Below, piece by piece: positions 1-8,923 of a stretch of DNA of 64,000 nt. The stretch lies in NCBI GenBank assembly GCA_033853925.1, contig JAWOLC010000016.1, positions 16,775-80,774 of the forward strand, in the 5' to 3' direction. The stretch is from JANXPZ01 sp033853925 (GTDB lineage: Bacteria > Eisenbacteria > RBG-16-71-46). A program made the translations under genes and the position numbers. The first letter of the stretch is position 1. Each line of letters starts with the position of its first letter. A model generated the notes under the pieces. That model was not told the DNA's origin. It saw only the letters and a program-made list of their open reading frames with translations, and ran no database searches.

Positions 1-1
1 G

Positions 2-682
2 GCGGTCGGCTTCTGCGTGGACATCATGTCGCGGGCCGACAAGGCGCGGGCGCGGGCGGCCACCGTGACGGCGCTCTGCTACCTGTGCCCCGAGCAACCC
101 GAGATGCTGGCCCCCTGGCTCGCCGACCCCCGCTGGCAGGTCGTGCGCAACGTGATCTTCGTGCTCGGCCTCATCGGCGGACCGGCCGTGGTCCCGCTCC
201 TGCGCACCGTCTCCCGCCACCCCGAGCCGCGCGTCCGCCGCCAGCTCGTGCAGACGCTCGGCGCCGTGCCGCCGGAGGAGCGCACGCCCCTGCTGATCGA
301 GCAGCTCGACTCCCGCGACTCGCAGCATCTCGCGTCCACGCTCAACATGCTGACCCGCGACAAGGCGCCGGAGGTGGCGCGCGCCATCCTGGACTGCATC
401 GAGTCGCCCGACTTCGAGTCCCGCGACGAGGCCAGCCAGCGCGCCCTCTTCGCGGCCCTGGGGGATGTGGCGGGCGACCGGGAAGTGCCCGCCCTGGAGA
501 CGCTCCTCCACAAGGGGAACTGGTTCGCGCGCCGCACCTTCCAGCGGGTGGCGACGGCTCGCGCCCTGCGCCGCATCGGCACCCCTTCCGCCATGGCCGT
601 GCTCGAGGCCGGCGTGCGGGCGCGCAGCGAGGCGGTCCGCTCGGCCTGCCTCGAGGCCCTGGCCCTCCGGAACAAGCCATGA
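2..682 (+). CDS. HEAT-repeat protein, 5' end outside window
   Basis: The reading frame is open to the left edge, so the true start lies upstream; the first in-window start-like codon is GTG at 17. The visible part is built of helical pairs of about 30 residues of HEAT/PBS-lyase type, for example around 'VPLLRTVSRHPEPRVRRQL' and 'AMAVLEAGVRARSEAVRSA'. HEAT solenoids bind partner proteins, and no catalytic motif is visible. The gene overlaps the next one by four bases (ATGA), so the two are translationally coupled, and the protein probably works with the HD-GYP-like protein. No signal peptide can be judged because the N-terminus is missing. Confidence 0.85.
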   Translation, partial: AVGFCVDIMSRADKARARAATVTALCYLCPEQPEMLAPWLADPRWQVVRNVIFVLGLIGGPAVVPLLRTVSRHPEPRVRRQLVQTLGAVPPEERTPLLIEQLDSRDSQHLASTLNMLTRDKAPEVARAILDCIESPDFESRDEASQRALFAALGDVAGDREVPALETLLHKGNWFARRTFQRVATARALRRIGTPSAMAVLEAGVRARSEAVRSACLEALALRNKP

Positions 683-2244
683 GCGAGGCCCCGCGCCCCT
701 CGGTCCGGCCCGGCGACGAGCGCCTGCGCGAGCACGGCCTGCAGATCATCATGCGTTTCCTGGCGCTCATCCGCGTCGGGCGCTCCTACCAGGTGGACAA
801 CCAGGTGTTCCGCCAGCAGCTCCTCGCGTTCATCGAGGCCATGCGGCCGGTGTTCATGGAGGTGCCCGAAGCGATCCTGGTCTCGTTGGACAACGACCTC
901 TACCTGAACGGCGTCCGGCTCCCGGTCAAGGTGACGAACCTGCGCTTCCATCAGGCGCTCATGGAGGAGTTCGGGCGGCGGCGGGTGGCCGGCGTGCGCA
1001 TGCTGGACGGCATCACGCCCGCGGAGCTGGAGCGCTTCTTCCGCTACTTCCTCCAGCCCGATGTCTACCATGGGCCCGCCCTCCTCGAGGCCTGCGTCGC
1101 CGAAGGAACCACCCGGATCCTGCCGGCGGTGAACGCCTCGACCGAGGAGGGCGACTCGGCCAATCCGTTCGATCCGCGCAGCTACGACTCCTGGACGGAG
1201 GAGGCCCCGACGGCGGGCTTCGGCGAGCCCGAGGGAGGCGGCAGCGCCCCCGCCGACGCCCCGGCGCCCTACGGGGTGGCCAGCATCCGGCCCGCCGCGC
1301 GCAAGAGCTACTCCCTGGCCATGCTGGGCGCCTGCTCGCTGATCACCACGACCGCCCTGCAGGAGGGCGTCGAGATGCGGCGCGCCAAGCGGGTCGTCCA
1401 GCCCCTGATCGACGGCGCCTTCGCGAACGAGCCGGTCGTGGTGGGGCTGTCGAGCCTCAGCCACCACGACGAGTACACCTATGCCCATTCGGTCAACGTC
1501 TGCATCGTGGCCGTGACCATGGGCCACATCCTGGGCCTCGACCGGCGGGCGCTCGCCGATCTGGGCGTCGCCGCCCTGCTCCACGACGTGGGCAAGGCCG
1601 CGGTCTACGACCGCATCCGTCATCCCCTCGAGGAGTTCGACCCCGAGGAGCGACGGCTGGCGGAGAGCCACCCGCTCGAGGGCGCCAAGCTCCTCGCCCG
1701 CTCGACCACCCTGAATCCCTCCACCCTGCGGTGCATGCACGTGGCCCTCGAGCACCACGCGGGGTTCCGCCCGCCGGCGGCGCCCGTGACCCGGGCGGCC
1801 GGCGAGAGCGCGGGCTATCCCGACCTGCCCGCGGGCTGGCCTCTGAGCCGGCTCTCCGAGATCGTCGCCGCGGCCGACTGCTACGTGAGCCTGCAGATGC
1901 ACCGCAGCGAGCGGGGCAAGTCCGTCACGCCCTACCAGGCGCTGGGCGCGATGCTCGGGCCCTACGCCAGCCGCTTCGACCCCGCCATCCTCTGGTCCCT
2001 GGTCCACTCCGTGGGCTTCTACCCGCCCGGCCAGCTCGTGGAGCTGAGCAGCGGCGTGACCGCCGTGGTGCTGGCGCCCAACAAGGAGGACCTGTCCCGG
2101 CCGCACGTCCGCGTCATCATGGACGAGTGCGGGGTGCCCTTCTCGCCCGTCGAGGCCAAGGAGCTGCGACCCATCCCGCCGACGCTGAGCGTGCGGCGGC
2201 CGCTCGAGGCGCACGAGTACCCGGCGGTGCCGCTGGCGGGATGA
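679..2244 (+). CDS. HD-GYP-like domain protein (521 aa)
   Basis: The N-terminal half (about 1-150) has no recognised catalytic motif and is followed by a low-complexity linker rich in Gly, Ala and Pro. The C-terminal half is an HD phosphohydrolase fold: 'YAHSVNV' supplies His270, 'LLHDVGK' supplies the His302-Asp303 pair, and 'LEHHAGF' plus a later 'AGYP' sit where HD-GYP proteins have their HHE...GYP signature. Such domains hydrolyse cyclic di-GMP, but here the GYP block is displaced and the usual Glu after HH is replaced by Ala. Activity is therefore uncertain, and the protein may be a degenerate sensor. It is coupled to the upstream HEAT gene. The gene ends seven bases before the convergent histidine-kinase gene. 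Confidence 0.85.
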   Translation: MSEAPRPSVRPGDERLREHGLQIIMRFLALIRVGRSYQVDNQVFRQQLLAFIEAMRPVFMEVPEAILVSLDNDLYLNGVRLPVKVTNLRFHQALMEEFGRRRVAGVRMLDGITPAELERFFRYFLQPDVYHGPALLEACVAEGTTRILPAVNASTEEGDSANPFDPRSYDSWTEEAPTAGFGEPEGGGSAPADAPAPYGVASIRPAARKSYSLAMLGACSLITTTALQEGVEMRRAKRVVQPLIDGAFANEPVVVGLSSLSHHDEYTYAHSVNVCIVAVTMGHILGLDRRALADLGVAALLHDVGKAAVYDRIRHPLEEFDPEERRLAESHPLEGAKLLARSTTLNPSTLRCMHVALEHHAGFRPPAAPVTRAAGESAGYPDLPAGWPLSRLSEIVAAADCYVSLQMHRSERGKSVTPYQALGAMLGPYASRFDPAILWSLVHSVGFYPPGQLVELSSGVTAVVLAPNKEDLSRPHVRVIMDECGVPFSPVEAKELRPIPPTLSVRRPLEAHEYPAVPLAG

Positions 2245-2251
2245 AGGGTGC

Positions 2252-3823
2252 TCAGGCCGCCCGGGACTGGGCCTGAGGCTGCTCCGCAGCGTCCGCGGCC
2301 TGCACGGGCAGGCGCACCCAGAAGGTGCTCCCCTCGCCCATGCGGCTGTCCACGCCGACGCGGCCGCCGTGAAGCTCGGTGAGGCGCTTGACCAGGTGGA
2401 GCCCGATGCCGAGGCCGCGCCGCTCGCCCCGCTCGCGTACGCCCTGGCCGAACAGCTCGAAGATGTGCGGCGCGTCCTCCGGCGCCACCCCGGGACCCTG
2501 ATCGGTCACGCGGACGCGGAGGAAGTCCCCATCGCGCTCGGTCGCCACCAGCACCCGGCCGCCCAGGGGGCTGAACTTGATGGCGTTGGTGAGCAGGTTG
2601 ACCAGCACCTGGCGCATCTTCACCTCGTCCAGCTCGACGGGCGGCAGGCTGGCGGCCAGGCACTCGACCAGCTCGATGCCCTGCTTGGCCGCCAGGGCGC
2701 GCGTGGTCTCGACGGCCGCGTGCGCCACCTCGCTCAGCGACAGCGAGACGCAGCGCAGGGTGAGCTTGCCGCTCTCGATCCGGCTCAGGTCGAGAATGTC
2801 CTCGATCAGGCCCAGCAGGCGCTCCGCCTCGGCCCGCAACCGTCCCAGGAACTCGCGGCGCTGCTCGCCCGAGAGGCGGTCGTCGTTGTCGCAGAGCAGC
2901 TCGCCATAGCCGATGACCGAGGTGAGCGGGGTCTTGAGCTCGTGGCTGGCCGTGGACAGGAACACGTCCTTCAGGCGGTTCACCTCGTTCAGCTTCAGGT
3001 TCACCGCCTCCAGCTCCCGGGCGCGGGCGCCCAGCCGGTCCATCACCTCGGCCCGCTCCACCACCGCCGCCACGTGCTCCGCGAAGAGCTGGAGCATGTC
3101 GCAGTGATGGTCCTGGAAGACCTCGGGGTGGTTGATGCGGTTGACGTTGAGCACGCCGACGCAGCGCGAGCCCACCTTGAGCGGCAGGGACAGGGCCGAA
3201 GTGATGTTGCGGTCGCGCTTGAGGTGGGCGTAGAAGGCGCCGGAGGAGGAGTCCAGGAGGACCGCCTCGCCGCGCTCGGCCACCCAGCCGGCGATCCCCT
3301 CGCCCAGCCGCTGGCTGGCATTCCGGGCGAATTCGGACTCGAGGCCGTAGGAGGCGCGTGTCTGCAGCAGGTTGACCTCGGGGTTGTACAGCATGATCGA
3401 GGCCTGCTGGGCCTTCAGCGTGGCGACCACCCGGCGCACGATGATCTCGAGGATGTCGTCGAGGCGGAGCTGCAGGTTCAGCGTGGCCGAGAGCTGGAAC
3501 AGCGACGACAGCTCCGAGAGCCGGGTGCGCACGTCCTCCTTCTCCCGCTCCTCCTGCTCGAGCCGCTGGCGCATGCGATTCAGCTCCCGCTGCTTCAGCG
3601 TCGTGTGGAGGCAGAAGACGAGGACGAGGCCGCAGAGCCCCACCAGTGCGACATACTCCCGCTGCGAGACGGGGCTCCCGTCGTCGTTGGAGAAGCGCAT
3701 CAGCGGCAGGTAGAGAAGGGGAACGGCGGCGGCCAGCGCGATGACCAGGGTCAGGGTCAGCGCCCAGAGGAGCCAGGTGCGGCGGTTGAGCTTCTCCCGC
3801 ATGGATGGGGCTTCCGGCTTCAT
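2252..3823 (-). CDS. Membrane-bound GAF sensor histidine kinase (523 aa)
   Basis: Two hydrophobic helices (about 17-42 and 58-76) anchor the protein, followed by a short coiled coil rich in Glu and Arg (about 75-108). A GAF sensor domain covers about 115-260, then HisKA with the H-box 'STASHELKTPLTSVIGYG' (phospho-acceptor His near 294). HATPase_c follows, with N-box 'LLTNAIKFSP', 'DQGPG' and 'GLGIGLHLVK'. It should autophosphorylate and pass phosphate to a response regulator that is not adjacent, so it is an orphan kinase. ATG at 3823 is chosen because AGGGAG precedes it at good spacing; GTG at 3832 is the longer alternative. It is transcribed divergently from the esterase. Confidence 0.92.
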   Translation of the reverse strand: MKPEAPSMREKLNRRTWLLWALTLTLVIALAAAVPLLYLPLMRFSNDDGSPVSQREYVALVGLCGLVLVFCLHTTLKQRELNRMRQRLEQEEREKEDVRTRLSELSSLFQLSATLNLQLRLDDILEIIVRRVVATLKAQQASIMLYNPEVNLLQTRASYGLESEFARNASQRLGEGIAGWVAERGEAVLLDSSSGAFYAHLKRDRNITSALSLPLKVGSRCVGVLNVNRINHPEVFQDHHCDMLQLFAEHVAAVVERAEVMDRLGARARELEAVNLKLNEVNRLKDVFLSTASHELKTPLTSVIGYGELLCDNDDRLSGEQRREFLGRLRAEAERLLGLIEDILDLSRIESGKLTLRCVSLSLSEVAHAAVETTRALAAKQGIELVECLAASLPPVELDEVKMRQVLVNLLTNAIKFSPLGGRVLVATERDGDFLRVRVTDQGPGVAPEDAPHIFELFGQGVRERGERRGLGIGLHLVKRLTELHGGRVGVDSRMGEGSTFWVRLPVQAADAAEQPQAQSRAA

Positions 3824-3874
3824 GGACTGCACTCCCTGCCGAGGGGCGCGGCCGGGGCGGACTCGTTCCGACTG

Positions 3875-3903
3875 ATTATCGGCAGGCCCGGCGCGAGAAT
3901 GAA
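3875..3903 (-). promoter_or_regulatory. Putative sigma70 promoter of the histidine kinase
   Basis: On the minus strand TTCATT and GATAAT are spaced by 17 bases, about 50 bases upstream of the kinase start. It is back-to-back with the esterase promoter. This is a pattern match only. Confidence 0.35.
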
Positions 3904-3932
3904 TTGGGATCGCGACCGGCCCCCGCTATCTT
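3904..3932 (+). promoter_or_regulatory. Putative sigma70 promoter of the esterase
   Basis: TTGGGA and TATCTT are separated by 17 bases, about 90 bases before the esterase ATG. It is the only good -35/-10 pair on this strand of the intergenic region. Confidence 0.42.
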
Positions 3933-4023
3933 GGCGACCGGTCCGGCGGCTCCCGGTGGGCGGATGCCCCGCCCCCGGAGCGCCGGTTCGGGCCCGGGCA
4001 ACCCGTCTCGAGGAGGAAGCGCC

Positions 4024-5028
4024 ATGGCATCGGGCAGGGTGGTGACGGAGCGAGTGACGAGCGCCGCGCTCGAGGGCAACGCGGCCCGAGATCCGAGCGT
4101 CAGGCGGGTGCCCGTGTACCTGCCGCCCTCCTACGACGAGTCTCCGGGGTCGCGCTATCCCGTGGTCTTCGTGCTGGCGGGGTTCACGGGGCGGGGGCGC
4201 ATGCTCCTGAACGACGGCCCCTGGTCGCCGGGCCTGGACGAGCGGATGGACGCCCTCGTCGCCTCCGGCTGCGGGGAGATGATCCTCGTGCTGCCCGACT
4301 GCTTCACCCGCTTCGGCGGCTCGCAGTACCTGGACTCCAGCGCCACGGGCCGCTACGAGACCCACTTGATCGAGGAGCTGGTCCCCTGGGTCGACGAGCG
4401 CTTCCGCACCTTCGCCGATCGCGACCATCGAAGCGTGGCGGGGAAGTCCTCCGGCGGCTACGGCGCGCTCACTCTGGGGATGAAGCATCCGGACGTCTTC
4501 GCCGCCGTGGCCTGCCACAGCGGCGACCTGTACTTCGACTACTGCTACCGCGGCGACGTGCCCAAGTTCTGCACCCAGATCCAGCTCGCCGGCGGCGTCG
4601 AGGCCTGGCTCGAGCGCTTCGCGGCCAAGAAGCAGAAGAGCCACGACGACCTGCTGACCCTCAACATCCTGGGCATGGCCGCCGCGTATTCGCCGAACCC
4701 CGCCTCGCCGCCGTTCGGCATCGACCTGCCCTGCGACCTCGTGACCGGCGGGTTCCGCGAGGATGTCTGGCGGCGCTGGCTCGAGCAGGACCCGCTCACG
4801 ATGCTGGAGTCGCGCGCCGAGGCGCTGCGCTCCCTGCGGCTCCTCTACCTCGACTGCGGCACCCGGGACGAGTTCAACCTCCACCACGGCGCGAGGCTCT
4901 TCAGCCGGCGGCTCGCGGAGCTGGGCATCCGCCACGAGTACGAGGAGTTCGACGACGGGCACATGAACGTCTCCTACCGCTACGACACGAGCCTGCCCAA
5001 GCTGGCGAAGGCACTGGCCTCCGCGTAG
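4024..5028 (+). CDS. Alpha/beta-hydrolase esterase (esterase D type, 334 aa)
   Basis: The protein resembles putative esterases of the esterase D/S-formylglutathione hydrolase superfamily. It has 'VPVYLPPSYDES' at the N-terminal strand, 'PVVFVLAGFTG' near the oxyanion region and a nucleophile elbow 'GKSSGGYGAL' (Ser about 142-143) in place of the canonical GxSxGG. A late Asp/His pair is offered by 'YLDCGTRDEF' and 'FDDGHMN'. No signal peptide is seen, so it is probably cytoplasmic. The start is the ATG preceded by GAGGAGGA. The physiological ester is unknown; serine-hydrolase activity follows from the family. Confidence 0.88.
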   Translation: MASGRVVTERVTSAALEGNAARDPSVRRVPVYLPPSYDESPGSRYPVVFVLAGFTGRGRMLLNDGPWSPGLDERMDALVASGCGEMILVLPDCFTRFGGSQYLDSSATGRYETHLIEELVPWVDERFRTFADRDHRSVAGKSSGGYGALTLGMKHPDVFAAVACHSGDLYFDYCYRGDVPKFCTQIQLAGGVEAWLERFAAKKQKSHDDLLTLNILGMAAAYSPNPASPPFGIDLPCDLVTGGFREDVWRRWLEQDPLTMLESRAEALRSLRLLYLDCGTRDEFNLHHGARLFSRRLAELGIRHEYEEFDDGHMNVSYRYDTSLPKLAKALASA

Positions 5029-5087
5029 TCGCGGCGGACCGCGCCGGACGAGGCGCGGCCGTTTGCGCCGCGGCCGCCTCCGGAGCC

Positions 5088-6476
5088 ATGCTCCCGCGCT
5101 CCATGACCCCAGCCGTCTTCGCGCCCGCTCGCCACGCCGATCCCGCCCCGTCCGCCGCCGAGCGCCGCCGCAGCTTCCACCTCGGTGTCTGGAACGGAGC
5201 CCTGTACCAATGGGGCGAGGGCTTCGTGGACGCGAACACTGTCCTCCCCGTGTTCCTGGCGAAGCTCACGACCTCGAACGCCCTGATCGGCTTCGGCGCG
5301 GCCCTGCTGGACATCGGCTGGTTCCTTCCCCAGTTCGCCACGGTCCCGTTCCTCTCCCGCTGGCCGCGCTCGCTCCCGCTCTATCGCTTCGCCGCGGTGC
5401 TCCGCGGCCTGGCCTTCGCCCTGCTGGCCGCGCTCATCGTGCCGCTCGCGCCGTACCCCGTCGCCCTGCTCGCCACCTTCCTCGCCTGCTACGGCACGTA
5501 CGCCTTCAGCGGCGGGCTGGCCGCCGTTTCGTTCATGGAGGTGGTGGGGAAGACCGTGCCCCCCGAGCGGCTCGGGGCCTACTGGTCGCTGCGGCTCTTC
5601 TGGGGCGGGCTGCTCGTCGCCGGGGCGGGGCTGTTCGTGCGCCAGCTCCTGCACGGCGGCGCCACGCCGCCTCGCTTCGCCCTGCTCTTCGGCCTGGCCT
5701 GCGTGATGGTCTCACTGGGCTACGGCCTGTTCTCCCTGATCCGCGAGCCCGCCAGCCTGCCGCGGCCCGAGGCGGCGGGCCCCCTGGGGATGCTCCGCCA
5801 GGGCGCGGGGATGCTCGCACACGACGCCCATTTCCGGCGCCTGCTCATCGCGCGCGGCACGCTCTCGGTGTGGTTCGCCTCGGCACCGTTCATCGTGCTC
5901 TTCGCCGTGCGCGACCTCCACGGCGGGGCACGCGCCGCCGGCACCTTCCTCCTGGCGCGCATGGCCGGCTTCGTGCTCTCGAACCTGCTCTGGCACCGGG
6001 TCTCCAGCCGCCACGGCGACCGCGTGCTCATGCGGATCGGCGCGGCGGCGTGCAGCGCCCTGCCCCTGGCTGCGGCGGGGATCGCCCTCGCCTCGCCCTG
6101 GAAGCTGGGCTGGCTCCCGGCGGGCGCGGCGGTGAGCGCTCTGGAAGCCGTGGTCTGCCTGGGCGGGGCGGGACAGAGCGCCATGACCGTGGGCTACTCG
6201 AGCCTGATGCTCCTGCTCGCCCCGCCCGGCCGGCGCCAGGCGTTCATCGGGCTCATCAACACCTTCCTCGGGCCCATCATGATGCTCCCCATGTTGGGCG
6301 GAGCGCTCGTGGACTGGCTGAACGCGCCCGTGCTCTTCCTGCTCTGCGCCGCGGTGGGGCTGGTGGGCGTGCGGGCGGCGGTGAAGCTGCGGGACTCGCG
6401 CGGCCTGCCGCCCGCGGCGCGCGCGCCGAGCGAGGCGGCCTGGCCCGACGTGGATCAGCCGGGGGGTCACGGCTGA
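5088..6476 (+). CDS. Major facilitator superfamily-like transporter (462 aa)
   Basis: This is a polytopic inner-membrane protein with about 12 hydrophobic segments, for example 'LIGFGAALLDIGWFLPQF', 'LLATFLACYGTYAFSG' and 'AFIGLINTFLGPIMMLPML'. The length and the two-bundle pattern, with a hydrophilic middle loop near residues 225-240, fit the MFS. The N-terminus carries a short soluble stretch with 'RRSFHLGVWNGALYQWGEGF', typical of uncharacterised MFS proteins that lack an assigned substrate. The gene stands alone, 59 bases after the esterase. The two genes could be co-transcribed, but nothing in the sequence fixes the substrate. Confidence 0.85.
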   Translation: MLPRSMTPAVFAPARHADPAPSAAERRRSFHLGVWNGALYQWGEGFVDANTVLPVFLAKLTTSNALIGFGAALLDIGWFLPQFATVPFLSRWPRSLPLYRFAAVLRGLAFALLAALIVPLAPYPVALLATFLACYGTYAFSGGLAAVSFMEVVGKTVPPERLGAYWSLRLFWGGLLVAGAGLFVRQLLHGGATPPRFALLFGLACVMVSLGYGLFSLIREPASLPRPEAAGPLGMLRQGAGMLAHDAHFRRLLIARGTLSVWFASAPFIVLFAVRDLHGGARAAGTFLLARMAGFVLSNLLWHRVSSRHGDRVLMRIGAAACSALPLAAAGIALASPWKLGWLPAGAAVSALEAVVCLGGAGQSAMTVGYSSLMLLLAPPGRRQAFIGLINTFLGPIMMLPMLGGALVDWLNAPVLFLLCAAVGLVGVRAAVKLRDSRGLPPAARAPSEAAWPDVDQPGGHG

Positions 6477-6584
6477 TCGGCGGGCCTCCGCGTCTCCGCT
6501 CCGGGTGCTCGCCACCGAGCGGCCAGATCACTTGTCGAGATCGAACGGCCATTTCACCTGCTGACGACACTGGACCCGCGCGGC

Positions 6585-6614
6585 TTCACAGCAGGAGCGG
6601 GCGGCCGCTATACT
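6585..6614 (+). promoter_or_regulatory. Putative sigma70 promoter of the zinc-ribbon gene
   Basis: TTCACA and TATACT are spaced by 18 bases and end 45 bases upstream of the ATG at 6659. This is a strong -10 match in very GC-rich DNA. It may also drive the que genes. Confidence 0.5.
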
Positions 6615-6658
6615 CCCGCCTCCGCACGGACCCGGATCCCACCACGAGCGCGACGACC

Positions 6659-6841
6659 ATGATCCGAGAGATCTCCCAGGACACGCTGGCCGCCACCGGC
6701 AAGACGGAGCGCACGCGCATCTCCTGCCCCGGCTGCGGCCGAAACGACTACGTCCAGTGGCCGGCTTCCGAGGAGACGTTCCACTGGAAGTGCTTCAACT
6801 GCCACGGAGAATTCGACCTCCATCGCCAGGCGGCTCACTGA
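6659..6841 (+). CDS. Small zinc-ribbon protein (60 aa)
   Basis: This short protein has two CxxC knuckles, 'CPGCG' and 'CFNC', separated by about 22 residues, which is a classic zinc-ribbon arrangement. It has an acidic/polar N-terminus and no membrane segment. Its function is not known; such mini zinc ribbons usually bind nucleic acid or act as small adaptors. A good promoter lies just upstream. It precedes queE by 91 bases and could be in the same transcript, but no pathway link is evident. The frame shows normal codon use for this window, which supports its being real despite its size. Confidence 0.7.
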   Translation: MIREISQDTLAATGKTERTRISCPGCGRNDYVQWPASEETFHWKCFNCHGEFDLHRQAAH

Positions 6842-6932
6842 GCCAGGCGCCGCCCGGCTCGGGAGCGCCTTCCCCCGCCGGGGCCCGGGCGCCCGACGCG
6901 GTCCGCCACCCGCTGCGGCAGAGCGTCGGGGC

Positions 6933-7628
6933 ATGAACCTCATGGACCGCGACTCCCCCGCCACGCCCGCCTCCCTCAGGGTCAGCGAGGTCTTTCTCTC
7001 CCTCCAGGGAGAAGGTCCCTCCGCCGGCGTGCCCGCCCACTTCGTCCGGGTGCAGGGCTGCAGCGTGGGCTGCGGCTGGTGCGACACGAAGTACTCGTGG
7101 GAGGCGCGCGGGGGGCGCGACAGCGGCATCGAGGCCCTGCTCGAGGAGGCGAGGGCGCTGGGGGAGGCGCCGTTGCTGGTCGTGACCGGGGGCGAGCCGC
7201 TCGAGGCCCCGGCGCTTCCGGAGCTGCTCGAGCGGGCGCTGGCGCGCTGGGAGCGGGTCGAGGTCGAGACGAGCGGGGTGCAGCCGCCCCCGCTCTCGCG
7301 CGAGCGCTTGTTCTGGAACGTGTCGCCCAAGCTGCCGCGGGCCACGCCGCGCTGGGCCGAGACCTGGCGCCATGTGGCCGCGTGGCGGGCCGAGCCCCGC
7401 GCCACCTTCAAGATCGTGGTCGGGGCGCCCCCCGACGAGGCGGACGCCCTCCGGCTGATCGCGGCCCACGACCTGCCTCCCGCGCGCGTGATGCTGATGC
7501 CCGAGGGCGTGACCGACTCCGCCGTGCGCGAGCGCGCGCGCTCTCTCGCCGAGGTCTGCAAGCGCCATGGCTTCCGTCTCTCGCCGCGTCTCCACGTCTG
7601 GCTGTGGGGCGCGAGGCGCGGCGTCTGA
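6933..7628 (+). CDS. queE: 7-carboxy-7-deazaguanine synthase QueE (231 aa)
   Basis: QueE is a radical-SAM enzyme that contracts the pterin ring of 6-carboxy-tetrahydropterin to 7-carboxy-7-deazaguanine, the second committed step towards queuosine. The N-terminus has 'SLQGEGPSAG', typical of QueE. The cluster-binding cysteines are Cys43, Cys47 and Cys50 in 'GCSVGCGWC', with 'DTKYSW' directly after. The SAM-binding 'TGGEP' motif is at about 85-89. Length is normal for the family. It overlaps queC by one base (TGATG) and is followed by queD, so the three form a compact operon. Confidence 0.96.
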   Translation: MNLMDRDSPATPASLRVSEVFLSLQGEGPSAGVPAHFVRVQGCSVGCGWCDTKYSWEARGGRDSGIEALLEEARALGEAPLLVVTGGEPLEAPALPELLERALARWERVEVETSGVQPPPLSRERLFWNVSPKLPRATPRWAETWRHVAAWRAEPRATFKIVVGAPPDEADALRLIAAHDLPPARVMLMPEGVTDSAVRERARSLAEVCKRHGFRLSPRLHVWLWGARRGV

Positions 7629-8371
7629 TGGCTGCGGCCCCGCAGGCTCCCGCGGGCCGGCGCGCCGTGGTGCTGCTCTCGGGCGGCCTGGATTCGACCA
7701 CCTGCCTCGCCTGGGCGCAGGCCCGGGGCTTCGTGTGCTGGACGCTCGCCGTGGACTACGGCCAGCGCCATCGCCTGGAGCTGGAGGCGGCGCGGCGCGT
7801 GGCCCACGCCCTGCAGGCCGCGGATCACCGCGAGGTCCGCATGGACCTGCGGGCCATCGGCGGCTCGGCGCTCACGGCCGCGATCCCCGTGCCCCGCGAT
7901 CGCGACCCCCAGGCGATGGGCGCGGACATCCCCGTCACCTACGTACCGGCGCGCAACCTGGTGCTCTTGGGGCTCGGGCTCGGTCTGGCCGAGACGATCG
8001 GCGCCCAGGATCTCGTGGCGGGGATGAACGCGCTCGACTACTCGGGCTACCCCGACTGCCGCCCCGAGTTCGTGAGGGCCTTCGAACGGCTGGCGAGGCT
8101 GGGCACGCGCGCCGGGCAGGAGGGGGCCGCCTTCACCGTGCACACGCCCCTCATGAGCCTCGACAAGGCGGGCATCATCCGCCTCGGCCTCTCGCTCGGC
8201 GTGGACTACTCGCTCACGCATTCGTGCTACGATCCCGCGCCCGACGGAGCGGCTTGCGGGCGCTGCGATGCCTGCGGGCTGCGCCTCAAGGGGTTCCGCG
8301 AGGCCGGCGTGCCCGATCCGGTGCGCTACGCGGCCGGCGCCCCCGATGTCACGGGCCGGGCTCGGAGCTGA
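7628..8371 (+). CDS. queC: 7-cyano-7-deazaguanine synthase QueC (247 aa)
   Basis: QueC converts 7-carboxy-7-deazaguanine to preQ0 using ATP and ammonia. The PP-loop 'SGGLDS' is at residues 18-23. The zinc site is visible near the C-terminus as Cys200, Cys210, Cys213 and Cys216 ('CYDP...ACGRCDAC'). The body contains the family motifs 'VDYGQRH', 'YVPARN' and 'NALDYSGYPDC'. Start choice: the ATG overlaps the queE stop by one base. Two bases separate its stop from the queD ATG. Confidence 0.97.
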   Translation: MAAAPQAPAGRRAVVLLSGGLDSTTCLAWAQARGFVCWTLAVDYGQRHRLELEAARRVAHALQAADHREVRMDLRAIGGSALTAAIPVPRDRDPQAMGADIPVTYVPARNLVLLGLGLGLAETIGAQDLVAGMNALDYSGYPDCRPEFVRAFERLARLGTRAGQEGAAFTVHTPLMSLDKAGIIRLGLSLGVDYSLTHSCYDPAPDGAACGRCDACGLRLKGFREAGVPDPVRYAAGAPDVTGRARS

Positions 8372-8373
8372 CG

Positions 8374-8736
8374 ATGCGCGTGGAGCTGACCAAGGAATTC
8401 CACTTCGAGGCGGCCCATCGCCTCCCGCTCGTTCCGTCCGAGCACCCCTGCCACCGCCTGCACGGCCACTCGTTCCGCATCGAGATCACCGTGGCGGGCG
8501 AGGTGGACGAGAGCACCGGCTGGCTCGTGGACTACGCCGAGGTGAGCGCCGCCGTCGGTCCCCTCGTGCGCGAGCTGGATCACCGCACCCTGAACGACGT
8601 TGCGGGACTGGAGAACGCCACCTCCGAGGTCCTCTGCGGCTGGCTCTGGCGCCGGCTGTCGCCACGGCTGCCCGGGCTCGCGGCCATCACCGTGCACGAG
8701 ACCTGCACGGCTCGCTGCACGTACCGAGGCGCGTAA
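8374..8736 (+). CDS. queD: 6-carboxy-tetrahydropterin synthase QueD (120 aa)
   Basis: QueD turns dihydroneopterin triphosphate into 6-carboxy-tetrahydropterin, the substrate of QueE. The zinc ligands are His15 in 'FEAAH' and His30 and His32 in 'HRLHGHSF', and Cys26 is the expected catalytic cysteine. 'LVDYAEV' and 'LDHRTLND' are standard QueD/PTPS motifs, and the late 'VHET' supplies the conserved Glu. Length is typical. It completes the queE-queC-queD set, so the operon makes preQ0 from the GTP-derived pterin. No GTP cyclohydrolase or QueF is present nearby. Confidence 0.96.
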   Translation: MRVELTKEFHFEAAHRLPLVPSEHPCHRLHGHSFRIEITVAGEVDESTGWLVDYAEVSAAVGPLVRELDHRTLNDVAGLENATSEVLCGWLWRRLSPRLPGLAAITVHETCTARCTYRGA

Positions 8737-8923
8737 GCTCCCACTGGCCCGCGCGCAGCCCCCGGCGGAGCGGCCTCGAGCGTCCGCCCTTGTCCAGCGC
8801 TGGGCACCCGCGGCTCCAGCGTCCTCATCGAATTCGAAGGCCGTCGTGCGCGGCGGCGAAGCCCCAGCGCCCGCGCGATCCATCGGCCGGGCCGGCGATT
8901 CCCCGGGCAGAGGAGGAGACGAC

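Noticed and set aside
2369..4045. Long plus-strand open frame opposite the histidine kinase
   Set aside because: It is antisense to a clear GAF/HisKA/HATPase gene, has no family motifs and is His/Gln/Leu-rich, as expected of an antisense frame in GC-rich DNA.
6842..6932. preQ1 riboswitch before queE
   Set aside because: No preQ1-aptamer pattern (short hairpin plus A-rich tail) was seen in this GC-rich leader.
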